From: Myceligenerans pegani
Lineage (GTDB): Bacteria > Actinomycetota > Actinomycetes > Actinomycetales > Cellulomonadaceae
Length of the DNA: 50,653 nt
Assembly: GCF_014892515.1 (NCBI RefSeq)
Contig: NZ_JADBGR010000010.1
Span: forward strand, 1-50,653
Direction of reading: 5' to 3'
The translations under genes were made by a program, and so were the position numbers. Below the pieces are notes generated by a model. The model had not been told where the DNA came from, did not search any database, and saw nothing but the letters and a program-made list of their open reading frames with translations. Positions 16,130 to 24,924 of the stretch are shown here, piece after piece; position 1 is the first letter of the stretch, and each line of letters begins with the position of its first letter.

Positions 16130-18166
16130 TCAGCCCGGCCGCTTCGACCGTCCCGCCCGCCGCGCGAGCATCGCGTTGTAGGCCTCGAGCTCGGCGTCGC
16201 CGTCGCGCTCCGCGGCCCGGTCGCTCCGCCGTGCCTCCCGCGCGTCGGACCGTGACCACTGCACCGCCACGCCCACCGCCAGCAGGAGCGTGGGCAGCTC
16301 GCCGATACCCCAGGCGATCGCGCCGCCGAGCTGCTGGTCCTCGATCGCGGACGGCCCCCACTCGCGCCCCATGAGCCCGAACCACTCGGGCACGAGCAGC
16401 GCCGTGCCGCTCGTCAGGGCGACGCCGAAGAATGCGTGGAACGCCATCGTGGCGAACAGCAGCACCAGCCGCATCGGGTACGGGGGCCGGCTCGGGCCCG
16501 GGTCGATCCCGATCAGGGCGTTGGCGAAGAGGTATCCCACGAGCGTGAAGTGGACGAACATCCACACGTGGCCCAGGTAGGAGGTCAGGGCCCACTCGAA
16601 CAGCGGGGTGAAGTAGAACAGGATCATCCCGCCGGCGAAGAGCACCGCCGCCACGATCGGGTGCGCCATGAACGTCCCGAACCGGGAGTGCACCAGGTAC
16701 AGCACCCACTCGCGCGGCCCGCGCGAGCCGTCCTTGCGTGCGGGGACGGCACGCAGCAGCAGGGTGACGGGCGCGGACAGCACCAGGAACAGCGGGACGA
16801 CCATCGCCAGCACCATGTGCTGCACCATGTGTGCGCTGAACAGCACGTGGCCGTAGGCGGCGGCGCCCCCGTTGGTGACCCAGAACAACGTGATCATGCC
16901 GCAGCACCACGAGACGGTGCGCAGCAGGGGCCAGCGATCGCCCCGCCTGCGCAGGCGCCGGTACCAGGTCAGGTAGACGACGATGCCCGCCGCGCAGCCG
17001 AACGCGAGCAGCGCGTCCCACTGGAACTCCGTGATCCAGCGGGTGAAGGACGGCTCCGGGGGCAACGGGTGGCCCGTCACGAGCTCGGCCGGGGTGGGGT
17101 CGGCGATGGGCTCGTCGGGCACGGGCGGTGCCGTCGAGCCGAGGGCCACGGCGACGCCGGAGACGGCCCCCATCGCGAGGATCTCCACCGCGGCCAGCCG
17201 CCAGAAGAGGCCGGCGGCGCGTCGCGATCCGCTGTCGAGGCGCTGCACGCCCTCCAGGTGCCGCACCACGTTGCGGCGGTGCAGCCAGCCGGCCGTGCCC
17301 AGGGCGGCCAGCAACAGTGCCTTGGTGACGAGCAGCGTGCCGTAGTCGGTGTCGAGCGCGCTCAGTGAGCCGAGCCGGATCCACGAGCTGACCACCCCGC
17401 TCACGGCGACGGCGGCGAAGCACCAGCCGGCGATCGCGGAGTACCGCCGTACGGTTGCCGCCCGCGTGGTGGCCCGGTGCCCGAGCAGTGCGATCCCGGC
17501 GAGGCCGCCCAGCCAGATCGCCGCCCCGACCAGGTGCACGAACATCGCGGACACCGCGAGGTCGTGGCTGGCGGCCCCGGAGGCGTGGCCGGTCGAGGCC
17601 TGCAGCCCGAGCGCCCCCAGGACCAGGGCGATGGCCACGGCGGCGCCCGTCGGGCCGCGCACGAGCAGCGCCGTCGTCGACGTGATGGCCGCGAGCAGGG
17701 CCGCACCGAGCAGGGCCCGGCCCACCTCGCCGTCCGTCAGGTAGGACCACAGCGCCGTACCGAACGCCGGATCGTCGAGCGGGAGGAACGTGGCCCACGA
17801 CGTGCCGAGCACCAGCGCGGTCAGAGCGGCGACGGTCCACACGCCGGCGGCCATGCCGGCGACGGAGAGCGCGCGTCGGCCGTCGCGTCCGGCCGGCAGC
17901 ACGAAGGCCGCGAGGACCAGGGAGCCCAGGGTCACCGCCGCCGCCAGGTTCGACGTGGTGCGGGCCACGGGCGTGCCCCAGCGCGGCACGACGCCGGGAT
18001 CGGCGAACTGCTGGAAGGCGGCGAACGCACCGGAGAACGATCCGGCCGCGGCCAGGGCGCCGAGCGCGGCGACCACGCCGGCTGCGACGGCGGCCGGCAG
18101 CCACCGCGGGCGCGCGAGAAGCGAGGCGGTCTGGCTGGTTGTCCGTGCGTCCTGCCGGGTGGTCAC
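16130..18166 (-). CDS. CopD/CtaG fusion: copper handling and cytochrome oxidase assembly membrane protein
   Basis: A 678-residue polytopic membrane protein with two family regions. Residues about 20-330 resemble CopD-type copper transport domains (nine or so helices; HASGAASHDLAVSAMFVHLVGAAIWLGGLAGIALLG). Residues about 375-630 resemble CtaG/Caa3 assembly domains (WRYRR-type loop, HMVQHMVLAMVVPLFLVLSAP, GHVWMFVHFTLVGYLFANALIGIDP). Histidines in these segments are plausible copper ligands. A charged tail (residues 640-678) is cytoplasmic. The GTG at 18166 is the first in-frame start before the helices. The fusion is common in actinobacteria and is thought to deliver copper to cytochrome c oxidase. 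It is followed, 97 bp later on the same strand, by the whiB-like gene. Confidence 0.9.
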   Translation of the reverse strand: MTTRQDARTTSQTASLLARPRWLPAAVAAGVVAALGALAAAGSFSGAFAAFQQFADPGVVPRWGTPVARTTSNLAAAVTLGSLVLAAFVLPAGRDGRRALSVAGMAAGVWTVAALTALVLGTSWATFLPLDDPAFGTALWSYLTDGEVGRALLGAALLAAITSTTALLVRGPTGAAVAIALVLGALGLQASTGHASGAASHDLAVSAMFVHLVGAAIWLGGLAGIALLGHRATTRAATVRRYSAIAGWCFAAVAVSGVVSSWIRLGSLSALDTDYGTLLVTKALLLAALGTAGWLHRRNVVRHLEGVQRLDSGSRRAAGLFWRLAAVEILAMGAVSGVAVALGSTAPPVPDEPIADPTPAELVTGHPLPPEPSFTRWITEFQWDALLAFGCAAGIVVYLTWYRRLRRRGDRWPLLRTVSWCCGMITLFWVTNGGAAAYGHVLFSAHMVQHMVLAMVVPLFLVLSAPVTLLLRAVPARKDGSRGPREWVLYLVHSRFGTFMAHPIVAAVLFAGGMILFYFTPLFEWALTSYLGHVWMFVHFTLVGYLFANALIGIDPGPSRPPYPMRLVLLFATMAFHAFFGVALTSGTALLVPEWFGLMGREWGPSAIEDQQLGGAIAWGIGELPTLLLAVGVAVQWSRSDAREARRSDRAAERDGDAELEAYNAMLARRAGRSKRPG

Positions 18167-18413
18167 CGGCCAAGGCTACGACGCCGGCGAGGGGCGCAGT
18201 GCAGGCCGGGCGCAGTGCAGGCCGGGCGCCGAGGAACGGGCAGGCCGGCCGGAGCGTGATCCGAGGAGGGGCGCCGAAGCGGCCGCCGGGGCCCGGGCGC
18301 GAGATGTCCCGGAGGGCACGCCTCGGTGGAAGGTGACGTGCGAGTGAACGTCAGATGGTCACCACATGGCGCCCCCGGAACGCGCGATGAATAGTGTGCG
18401 AAAGTGCTTTCCC

Positions 18414-18465
18414 AGGACAGTGCGGCTCTTGAGCTGTACTCTTCGCGTCCGGCAACCTCTGGTTG
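18414..18465 (+). promoter_or_regulatory. Promoter-like elements and inverted repeat before the FAD oxidoreductase
   Basis: The 346 bp between the divergent ctaG and oxidoreductase genes has no gene. AGGACA (18414-18419) and TACTCT (18437-18442) are 17 bases apart and can form a promoter. CAACC-tct-GGTTG (18453-18465) is a perfect inverted repeat just after the expected transcription start and could be an operator. Bases 18180-18240 contain three near-copies of gcagtgcaggccgggc. Confidence 0.45.
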
Positions 18466-18512
18466 TGAGCCGACGTACCAGCCTTTTCGGTGGATCCCTG
18501 CTGCCCTCTCGC

Positions 18513-19634
18513 GTGGACCTCGTGATCGTGGGCGCCGGGATCGTCGGTCTCGCGCACGCGGTCGAGGCGGTGTCCCGCGGCTGGTCGGTGCTCGTCGTGG
18601 AGCGCGACGCCCGCGCGGTCGGCGCCTCGGTACGGAACTTCGGCCACATCGGTGTCACGGTGCAGGACGGGATCGCGCTCTCGTACGCCCTGGCGTCGCG
18701 GGAACGCTGGCTGCGGCTCGGCAAGGAGGCGGGGTTCGCCGTCCGGGAGACCGGCTCCCTCGTCGTGGCCCGGGCCGACGACGAGCTCGCCGTCCTCGAC
18801 GACTTCGCCGCGCGCCGCGACGGCGACGCCCAGGTGCTCACCCGCAAGGGCGTCACCGAGCGGGTACCCGTCTCGCCGCGGGGCCTGACCGGCGGTGCCT
18901 TCCTCCCGCTGGACCTGCGGGTGGACCAGCGCACGGCCGTGGCTGCCGTCGCCGCCTGGCTGAACACCCGCCGGGAGTGTCGCGTCGAGTGGTCGACGTC
19001 GGTCGTCGGACTGGAGCCCGGGAGCGGTGTCACCCTCGTCCGCACGTCGCGGGGCGACGTGGTGGCGCGCCGCGTCGTCTGCGCCGTCGGGCACGACGTC
19101 GGACGGCTCTTCCCCGAGGCCGCCCATGACGCGGGGATACAGCACTGCCGTCAGCAGATGCTCCGGGTCGCGCCCGCCCGCTCGGCCCGGCGGGCGATCG
19201 GCGAGATCGGCCCCGCCGTGCTCACCGGTACCTCCATGCTCCGCCACGAGGGTTTCGCCTGGAGCCCGTCCGTGGCGCGAGTCCGTCAGCGGCTCGCGGA
19301 GACGCGGCCCGAGCTGCTCGACGCCGGCGTCAGCCTCATGATCACCCAGCTGCCCGACGGCACGGTCACGCTCGGGGCGACCCACACCTACGGGTTCACC
19401 CATGATCCGTTCCGGTCCGAGGCGCTCGACGACCTGCTCCTGGCGGAGGGGGCGTCCCTGCTCGGCGTCCCGCTCCGGGCGGTGGAGCGCTGGGAGGCCA
19501 CCTATGCCTCCGCCCCGCAGCCCTTCCTGGTCGCCGAGCCGATGCCCGGGGTCTCCGCCGTCTCCGTGACCGCGGGCATCGGGATGGCTTGCGCGTTCGG
19601 ACTGGCCGCCAAGGTCGTGGAGGAGGTCGCCTGA
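18513..19634 (+). CDS. FAD-dependent oxidoreductase, TIGR03364 (HpnW-like) type
   Basis: A 373-residue DAO-family flavoprotein. The Rossmann FAD motif is at the extreme N-terminus (VDLVIVGAGIVGLAHAVEA), with VRNFGHIGVT further on and a C-terminal GIGMACAFGLAAK flavin-contact segment. The pattern matches the TIGR03364 group, whose members are linked by gene context to phosphonate (aminomethylphosphonate-type) breakdown and presumably oxidise an amine. I chose GTG 18513 because it puts the FAD motif at residue 2-9; GTG 18465 would add 16 residues. The next gene encodes a PhnD-like binding protein, which supports the phosphonate link. Exact substrate is inference. Confidence 0.82.
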   Translation: MDLVIVGAGIVGLAHAVEAVSRGWSVLVVERDARAVGASVRNFGHIGVTVQDGIALSYALASRERWLRLGKEAGFAVRETGSLVVARADDELAVLDDFAARRDGDAQVLTRKGVTERVPVSPRGLTGGAFLPLDLRVDQRTAVAAVAAWLNTRRECRVEWSTSVVGLEPGSGVTLVRTSRGDVVARRVVCAVGHDVGRLFPEAAHDAGIQHCRQQMLRVAPARSARRAIGEIGPAVLTGTSMLRHEGFAWSPSVARVRQRLAETRPELLDAGVSLMITQLPDGTVTLGATHTYGFTHDPFRSEALDDLLLAEGASLLGVPLRAVERWEATYASAPQPFLVAEPMPGVSAVSVTAGIGMACAFGLAAKVVEEVA

Positions 19635-19728
19635 GCCCAGAGGTTTCGCCGTCCACTGCATCACGGGGCCGGTCGGCCCCGCCACGAGGCCGGTGAGCCC
19701 GGCCCTCACCCCTGCGAGGAGCCACCCC

Positions 19729-20658
19729 ATGAAGGCAACCCGCGTCCACCACCAGAAGCCGGCACGGACCATCGCCGGCCTGTTGCTCGTCGTACTCACC
19801 GCCACCTCCCTCGGTGCCTGCGCGGCCGTCTCGCAGGCGTCCGACACGACCTGCCCCGAGGGCGGCATCCGTTTCGGGGCCGATTCCTCCGGAAACCCCG
19901 CGGAGCTCGAGGACGCGTACGCGGCGTTCGGCGACGCCCTCGCGGAGGAGCTCGGCTGCGCCGTCGGCGTCCGGATCTTCGACAGCCACGCCGGCGAGGT
20001 CGAGGCCGTGGAGAACGGTGAGCTGGAGATCGCCCGGTTCTCCGCGCTCGGGTACGCCGTCGCCGCCGAACGCGTGGCGGTGACGCCGGTCGTGACGTTC
20101 GGCATGCCCAACGGCAACCTGTCCGGGTACACGGCCGGGATCTGGGTGCCGGCGGACTCCGCCGTCACGACGCCGGCACAGCTCGAGGGGCGCACGCTGG
20201 CCCTCGGCGCGGAGGGGACGACGTCGGGCGACCTCCTTCCCCGCGGGGCCCTCGCCGACGCGAACCTCTCCCCGGACCAGGTCCGGATCTCGTACGCGGG
20301 AGGCGGTGCCGCGGCGCTCGACGCCCTGAGGAACGACACCGCGGAAGCGGCGGTGATCGACTCGCGCACCCTCGCGGCCGCCGTCGCGGACGGCAGGTTC
20401 GACCCGGACGTCCACCGGCAGATCTGGGAGTCCGGCGTGATCCCGAACGATCCGATCGTGCTCTCCCCCCACGTGGACGAGGAACTCGCCGAGGCGATCG
20501 TGGAGGCCCTGCTCGACGTGCCGCCGGAGGCGATCGAACAGGTCGCCGCGAGTGCCGGCGTCGATCCCGGCGGGAAGCTGGTCGGCGTGGACGAGGTCAC
20601 CTACGCCGAGGTCGTCGCTCTCGTCGACTCGTCGGGCATCGGCGAGGAGGACGTCTGA
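19729..20658 (+). CDS. PhnD-like phosphonate/phosphate-binding lipoprotein
   Basis: A 309-residue periplasmic-type binding protein anchored as a lipoprotein. A basic N-region (KATRVHHQKPAR) is followed by a hydrophobic stretch and the lipobox LGAC with lipidated Cys31. The mature part has the PhnD-family layout: GADSSGNPAELEDAYAAF, then AEGTTSGDLLPRGALA, where small residues bind the phosphonate, and SGVIPNDPIVLSP near the C-terminus. ATG at 19729 follows a gcgagga site; 12 further in-frame codons upstream have none. It lies 94 bp after the FAD oxidoreductase in the same direction. No permease or ATPase gene is adjacent, so it either pairs with a distant transporter or only serves as a sensor. 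Confidence 0.87.
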   Translation: MKATRVHHQKPARTIAGLLLVVLTATSLGACAAVSQASDTTCPEGGIRFGADSSGNPAELEDAYAAFGDALAEELGCAVGVRIFDSHAGEVEAVENGELEIARFSALGYAVAAERVAVTPVVTFGMPNGNLSGYTAGIWVPADSAVTTPAQLEGRTLALGAEGTTSGDLLPRGALADANLSPDQVRISYAGGGAAALDALRNDTAEAAVIDSRTLAAAVADGRFDPDVHRQIWESGVIPNDPIVLSPHVDEELAEAIVEALLDVPPEAIEQVAASAGVDPGGKLVGVDEVTYAEVVALVDSSGIGEEDV

Positions 20659-20664
20659 ACCGGC

Positions 20665-20859
20665 TCAGCGGTCGCGTGACGCCTCGGTGCGGTAGCGCTC
20701 CACGAGGCGCCTGTTCGCGCGGGCACGCGCCAGCTCGTCGGTCGCGGCGCGGCTGGCCGCGCGGTGCTCGTCGAACGCGGCGACGTCGTGCTCGAGGGCC
20801 CACATCAGGGCCTCGAGCACATCGGCGCGGCTCAGCCGCATGCTGCGTGTCTCACTCAT
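20665..20859 (-). CDS. Hypothetical 64-residue helical protein
   Basis: A short charged protein, MSETRSMRLSRADVLEALMW..., predicted as two helices rich in Ala, Arg and Glu. I do not recognise a family. It converges on the PhnD-like gene with only six bases between the stops and is divergent from the protease at 21029. The ATG at 20859 is preferred; a GTG at 20871 would add four residues. The 169-bp divergent region holds an inverted repeat ATCCG-ccttt-CGGAT at 20940-20954. Confidence 0.6.
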   Translation of the reverse strand: MSETRSMRLSRADVLEALMWALEHDVAAFDEHRAASRAATDELARARANRRLVERYRTEASRDR

Positions 20860-21028
20860 GGTTCCGATCACTGCGTCGCGCGACCCCGTCCGTGGTGTGT
20901 CGGGGGCAGGGACGATATCGCGTCGCCAAGGCTGTAGTTATCCGCCTTTCGGATGACTTTTACGGCCATCCGGCGTGTCGCAACGACTTGTCCCTCGGAG
21001 TGTCGGTGAGTTCAGTAAGGATCGTGCC

Positions 21029-22141
21029 ATGGAGCGTTACGCGGCCCGCAAGATGAAGGAGCAGCTTGCAGACTTCGCACGTGAGCTGGGCGAACGGTAC
21101 GGACCGAGCGTGCTTCCGCGCCCTGCCGCACGGCCTCGTCCACAGGCCGCACCACCCTCCGTCCGGCACGGTGACCACGCCGGTGCCGAGCCCGCGGATT
21201 CGCTCGCGGAATCCGTGACCTTCGCCGACGACGTCGTCCGCGCGCCCACGCTCGCCCTGGGACTGGTACCCCGGTCCGACGGCGGATACGGCATCGCCGT
21301 CCGCTATCGGCTCGGCCTGCCGCGGGCGCGCGCCGTCGTACGCCGGATCGCCGACGAGGTCGGCCCGGATGCCGACGTGCGCCGCACGGGCCGCATCCGC
21401 CCGCTGAGCGAGCTCGGCCCGCGCCGGCTGGCGCCGACGTCGCAGGCCGAGGGGGAGACCGACCACGTGCGCCCGCTCCGCCCCGGGGTATCGATCGGGC
21501 ACGTGGGAGTCACCGCCGGAACGCTCGGTGCCTTCGTGCGCAGGCCTGGTGTGCCGGGCGAGCTGTACGCGCTCTCGAACTACCACGTCCTGGCTGGCAG
21601 CCCGAAGGCGAGCCCCGGCGACGTCGTGCTGCAGCCCGGACCGGCCGACGGCGGTCTGATGCCGGGCGACCGGGTCGGTGAACTGACCAGGGTGGCCAGG
21701 CTCGTCTCGGGTGAGGTATGCGCCACCGACGCCGCGATCGCGCGGCTGGACAGCGCGGACGTGGACCACGCGTACCCGGTCGGACCGGTGGTCCGGATCG
21801 CGCGCCCGGTCGGCGGCGAGACGGTCGAGAAGGTCGGCCGGACGACGGCGGTCACCCGCGGCCGGGTCACGGCGATCGAGCTGGACGACGTCATCGTGGG
21901 CTACGAGGACCTCGGCGCGCTCAGCTTCGACGACCAGGTGGAGATCGAGGGGAACGGAGCTCCCTTCTCCCGGGGCGGCGACTCCGGGGCGCTCGTGTAC
22001 CGTGAGGACGGCACGGCGATCGGTCTGCTCTTCGCGGGTTCCGAGAGCGGTGGCCAGGGCGGTAAGGGTCTGACGTACGCGAACCCGATCGACGTCGTTC
22101 TCGAGACGATGGAGGTCGAGCTCGCGGCGACGGAGAGGTAG
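21029..22141 (+). CDS. Cytoplasmic trypsin-fold serine protease
   Basis: A 370-residue protein with a complete chymotrypsin-type triad: His186 in LSNYHVLAG, Asp234 in TDAAIARLD and Ser319 in RGGDSGALVY. The N-terminal 150 residues are charged and contain no signal peptide or membrane segment, so it probably acts inside the cell, unlike most S1 proteases. The ATG at 21029 has a taagga site; codons upstream are less likely. Its layout resembles bacterial Nal1-like serine proteases. Next in the same direction, 129 bp on, is a 114-residue protein resembling the N-terminal domain of such proteases. Target proteins are unknown. Confidence 0.85.
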   Translation: MERYAARKMKEQLADFARELGERYGPSVLPRPAARPRPQAAPPSVRHGDHAGAEPADSLAESVTFADDVVRAPTLALGLVPRSDGGYGIAVRYRLGLPRARAVVRRIADEVGPDADVRRTGRIRPLSELGPRRLAPTSQAEGETDHVRPLRPGVSIGHVGVTAGTLGAFVRRPGVPGELYALSNYHVLAGSPKASPGDVVLQPGPADGGLMPGDRVGELTRVARLVSGEVCATDAAIARLDSADVDHAYPVGPVVRIARPVGGETVEKVGRTTAVTRGRVTAIELDDVIVGYEDLGALSFDDQVEIEGNGAPFSRGGDSGALVYREDGTAIGLLFAGSESGGQGGKGLTYANPIDVVLETMEVELAATER

Positions 22142-22270
22142 TTCCACGGCCGGAAAAACGTCCGGAATGTGATCTTCGCCACTCTGACGAACCGCCGACG
22201 TGCCCTGGCGGTGCCTGAGCAACAGGCGCACAATGGTGGGTCAGGAAGATGGGTCTGGAGGTGAGCGTCG

Positions 22271-22615
22271 ATGACAACACTGGATGAGGCGCGCGCGGCG
22301 AAGAGGGGGCTGCGTGCCGCGGTCTCCGGAATCGGCGGTGTGGTCGGTATCGGTGTCGCCCCGGAGTTCAGTAGTCCGATCGAGAGTGAACGACCCGCGC
22401 CCGGCGGGGTCAGGCTCCAGCAGGTGCCGGCGCCCGGCGTCGGACGGGTCAACGTGCTCGCCCAACAGGTAGCGGTCGACGACCTCCCCAGCTCGGACGG
22501 CGGCTGGGTGCTCCAGGTCAACGTGGTGGATCCCGCCGTCGTGGACAAGATTCCCGAGGAGATCGGCGACGTCTCCGTGCGCGTCCGCGTGGTGGGGGCC
22601 GTCCGCGCCGGGTGA
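22271..22615 (+). CDS. Small protein resembling a serine-protease N-terminal domain
   Basis: A 114-residue protein with no membrane segment. The pattern GIGGVVGIGVAPEF, then LQVNVVDPAVVDKIPEEIGDVSVRVRVVG, recalls the N-terminal regulatory domain of bacterial S1-type proteases (a 'VVGVGVG' strand, a 'IP..I.GV.V.V' strand and helices between). Here it is encoded separately, 129 bp after the protease. ATG at 22271 has a ggaggtg site 9 bases upstream. The stop overlaps a possible GTG start of the next gene at 22612. I infer a regulatory or inhibitor role toward the protease; nothing proves it. Confidence 0.7.
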   Translation: MTTLDEARAAKRGLRAAVSGIGGVVGIGVAPEFSSPIESERPAPGGVRLQQVPAPGVGRVNVLAQQVAVDDLPSSDGGWVLQVNVVDPAVVDKIPEEIGDVSVRVRVVGAVRAG

Positions 22616-22638
22616 CGGCGCCGGGTGACAATGACCCG

Positions 22639-24708
22639 GTGAGCACCACCCCGGCGACCCGCCTGCCCCGCGTCCGCGCCTCCGAGTTCGCCGGTCGAGG
22701 CTGGCTGAACACCGGCGGCCGCGAGGTCACCCTCGCCGACCTACGGGGCAAGATCGTCATCCTCGACTTCTGGACGTTCTGCTGCATCAACTGCCTGCAC
22801 GTCCTCGACGAACTGCGTGAACTCGAGGCCGCACACCGCGACGAGCTCGTGATCGTGGGCGTGCACTCGCCCAAGTTCGAGCACGAGGCCGATCCGGACG
22901 CGCTCGCGGCCGCCGTCGAACGGTACGAGGTGCATCACGCCGTCCTCGACGACCCGGAGCTCGTCACGTGGGGGGCGTACGCGGCGCGGGCCTGGCCGAC
23001 GCTCGTCGTCGTTGACCCCGAGGGGTACGTCGTCGCGCAGATGGCGGGGGAGGGACACGCGTCCGCCATCGGCGCGCTGGTGGCCGAGCTGATCGAGGAG
23101 CACGGGGCCAAGGGCACCCTGCACCGCGGTGACGGGCCCTACGTACCGCCGGCGCCGGCGTCGGGCACGCTCCGCTTCCCCGCGAAGGCGATCGCGCTGC
23201 CGTCGGGCAACCTGCTCGTGGCCGACGCCGGGCACCACTCCCTGGCCGAGCTCGCGGGCGACGGCGAGACGCTGGTCCGCCGCATCGGCTCGGGTGATCG
23301 CGGCCTCGCCGACGGCGGGCCCGGCGAGGCGCGCTTCAGCGAGCCAGGCGGGCTGTGCCTGGTCCCGGAGGCGACGCGGGCCACGCTCGGCTACGACGTC
23401 GTCGTCGCCGACACCGTCAACCACGCGTTGCGCGGCGTCCGGCTGTCCGACGGCGGCGTGGTCACCCTCGCGGGGACGGGGCGCCAGTTCATGGTGGGCG
23501 GCCAGGAGAACGTCGCCGGGCGGACCGGTGCGTTCGACGCCGCCGCGCTCCACGACGCGCGGTCCGTGAACCTGTCGTCACCGTGGGACGTCGTCTGGTC
23601 GGCGGAGCTCGGCGCCTTCGTCGTGGCGATGGCGGGGAACCACACGCTGTGGTCGTTCCGGCCCGCACGCGGCCGCGAGACCGTGCGGCTCCTGGCCGGC
23701 ACCATGAACGAGGGCCTCGAGGACGGCCCCGGCGCCGACGCGTGGTTCGCCCAGCCCTCCGGCCTGGCTCCGGCCGCCGACGGCGCGCTGTGGCTCGCCG
23801 ACGCGGAGACCTCGGCGCTGCGCCGGGTGGTTCCCGCCGATGCCGGAGACCCTGCTCGGGTGGGCGCCGCCGCGGTGGGCACGAACCCGCTTCCGCCGGG
23901 CGTCGAGGTCGAGACCGCCGTCGGACAAGGACTGTTCGACTTCGGGCACCGGGACGGCGCCGGCGGCCGGGCTCTGCTCCAGCATCCGCTCGGCGTGGCG
24001 GTGCTGCCGGACGGCAGCGTCGTCGTGGCAGACACGTACAACGGCGCGCTCCGCCGGTACGTGCCCCCTGCGGAGACGATTCCCGGCGCAGGCGGGCCGC
24101 TCTCCGGCGGGGAGGTGAGCACGCTCGCGACCGGGCTCGCCGAGCCGAGCGACGTCGTCGTCCAGGTGAACGGGCGCGCGTGGGCGCCAGGTGACCCGGT
24201 GCCCGACGGCGGCGAGATCCACCTGCTCGTCGTGGAGTCGGCGGCGCACCGTCTCACGCGCATCGCCGTGCGTGAGGACCTGGCGGGCGAGGTGCTGGAC
24301 TCCGGCGCGCGTCGCACGCAGCGGCCCGCCACCGACATCGCCGCGGGCCCGCTGCGGTTGGAGGTTCCGTTCGAGCCCGCGCCGGGCCAGAAGCTCGACG
24401 ATCGCTGGGGCCCGTCGACCGAGCTCCGGGTCAGCGCCACTCCGCCCGAGCTGCTGCGCTCCGGGGCCGGGAGCGGGACCGACCTGTTCCGGGACCTGGA
24501 GATCGATCCCGCCGTGGCCGAGGGAGTGCTGCACGTGACCGCCAAGGCGGCCTCGTGCGACGTCGTCCCGGTGGGGCCGGACGGCGAGCCCGACCCGGAG
24601 GCCTACCCGGCCTGCCATCTCGCGAGCCAGGACTGGGGGGTTCCCGTGCGGGTGGTTCCGGCGGACGGCGGCGGGCAGGGGGCGCTCACGCTGCCGCTGC
24701 GTGGCTGA
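22639..24708 (+). CDS. NHLRC2-like protein: thioredoxin domain plus NHL beta-propeller
   Basis: A 689-residue protein. Residues about 15-165 are a thioredoxin-like domain with a CxxC-type motif, FWTFCCINCLHVLDELR (the CINC pair). Residues about 190-510 contain NHL-type propeller repeats, for instance GNLLVADAGHHSLAEL, YDVVVADTVNHALRGV, LWLADAETSALRRV and SVVVADTYNGALRRYV. A C-terminal beta domain follows to residue 689. The layout matches the bacterial and animal NHLRC2 group. No signal sequence, so it should be cytoplasmic. GTG 22639 is preceded by GACAAT six bases upstream (leaderless-type -10); GTG 22612, overlapping the previous stop in GTGA, would add nine residues. Biochemical role unclear. 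Confidence 0.87.
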   Translation: MSTTPATRLPRVRASEFAGRGWLNTGGREVTLADLRGKIVILDFWTFCCINCLHVLDELRELEAAHRDELVIVGVHSPKFEHEADPDALAAAVERYEVHHAVLDDPELVTWGAYAARAWPTLVVVDPEGYVVAQMAGEGHASAIGALVAELIEEHGAKGTLHRGDGPYVPPAPASGTLRFPAKAIALPSGNLLVADAGHHSLAELAGDGETLVRRIGSGDRGLADGGPGEARFSEPGGLCLVPEATRATLGYDVVVADTVNHALRGVRLSDGGVVTLAGTGRQFMVGGQENVAGRTGAFDAAALHDARSVNLSSPWDVVWSAELGAFVVAMAGNHTLWSFRPARGRETVRLLAGTMNEGLEDGPGADAWFAQPSGLAPAADGALWLADAETSALRRVVPADAGDPARVGAAAVGTNPLPPGVEVETAVGQGLFDFGHRDGAGGRALLQHPLGVAVLPDGSVVVADTYNGALRRYVPPAETIPGAGGPLSGGEVSTLATGLAEPSDVVVQVNGRAWAPGDPVPDGGEIHLLVVESAAHRLTRIAVREDLAGEVLDSGARRTQRPATDIAAGPLRLEVPFEPAPGQKLDDRWGPSTELRVSATPPELLRSGAGSGTDLFRDLEIDPAVAEGVLHVTAKAASCDVVPVGPDGEPDPEAYPACHLASQDWGVPVRVVPADGGGQGALTLPLRG

Positions 24709-24801
24709 CGACCTGTCCGGCATCCGCGACGCCCGTCCCGCTCGGCCCTTCGCTCGCTCCGCCGGTGCGGGTGAAGACCTTGTGACGGCACACTCGAAAG
24801 G

Positions 24802-24830
24802 TTTCGATCGGGGCGCTGCCGGGCTAGACT
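24802..24830 (+). promoter_or_regulatory. Promoter of the corA leader transcript
   Basis: TTTCGA (24802-24807) and TAGACT (24825-24830) lie 17 bases apart, a good primary-sigma match. Transcription should start near 24837, giving a leader of about 308 bases before corA at 25145. That long leader contains a 9-bp hairpin, a small coding sequence and a second hairpin, listed separately. Confidence 0.65.
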
Positions 24831-24849
24831 GACGCCGCAGGAATCACCG

Positions 24850-24877
24850 GCGCGGGTCATGCATTCGCGACCCGCGC
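24850..24877 (+). other. Leader hairpin 1 upstream of corA
   Basis: GCGCGGGTC (24850-24858) and GACCCGCGC (24869-24877) form a perfect 9-bp stem with a 10-base loop near the expected 5' end of the corA transcript. It lies ahead of the leader peptide's ribosome-binding site. Role unknown; it could stabilise the leader. Confidence 0.6.
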
Positions 24878-24924
24878 ATCATCGGCGGCCGGCGTGCCGC
24901 CCGGACCCGGAGGGGGTGGAGCTC

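Noticed and set aside
15611-16255. A 214-codon plus-strand frame over the whiB-like gene.
   Set aside because: It starts inside the terminator hairpin and is antisense to a well-defined Wbl gene.
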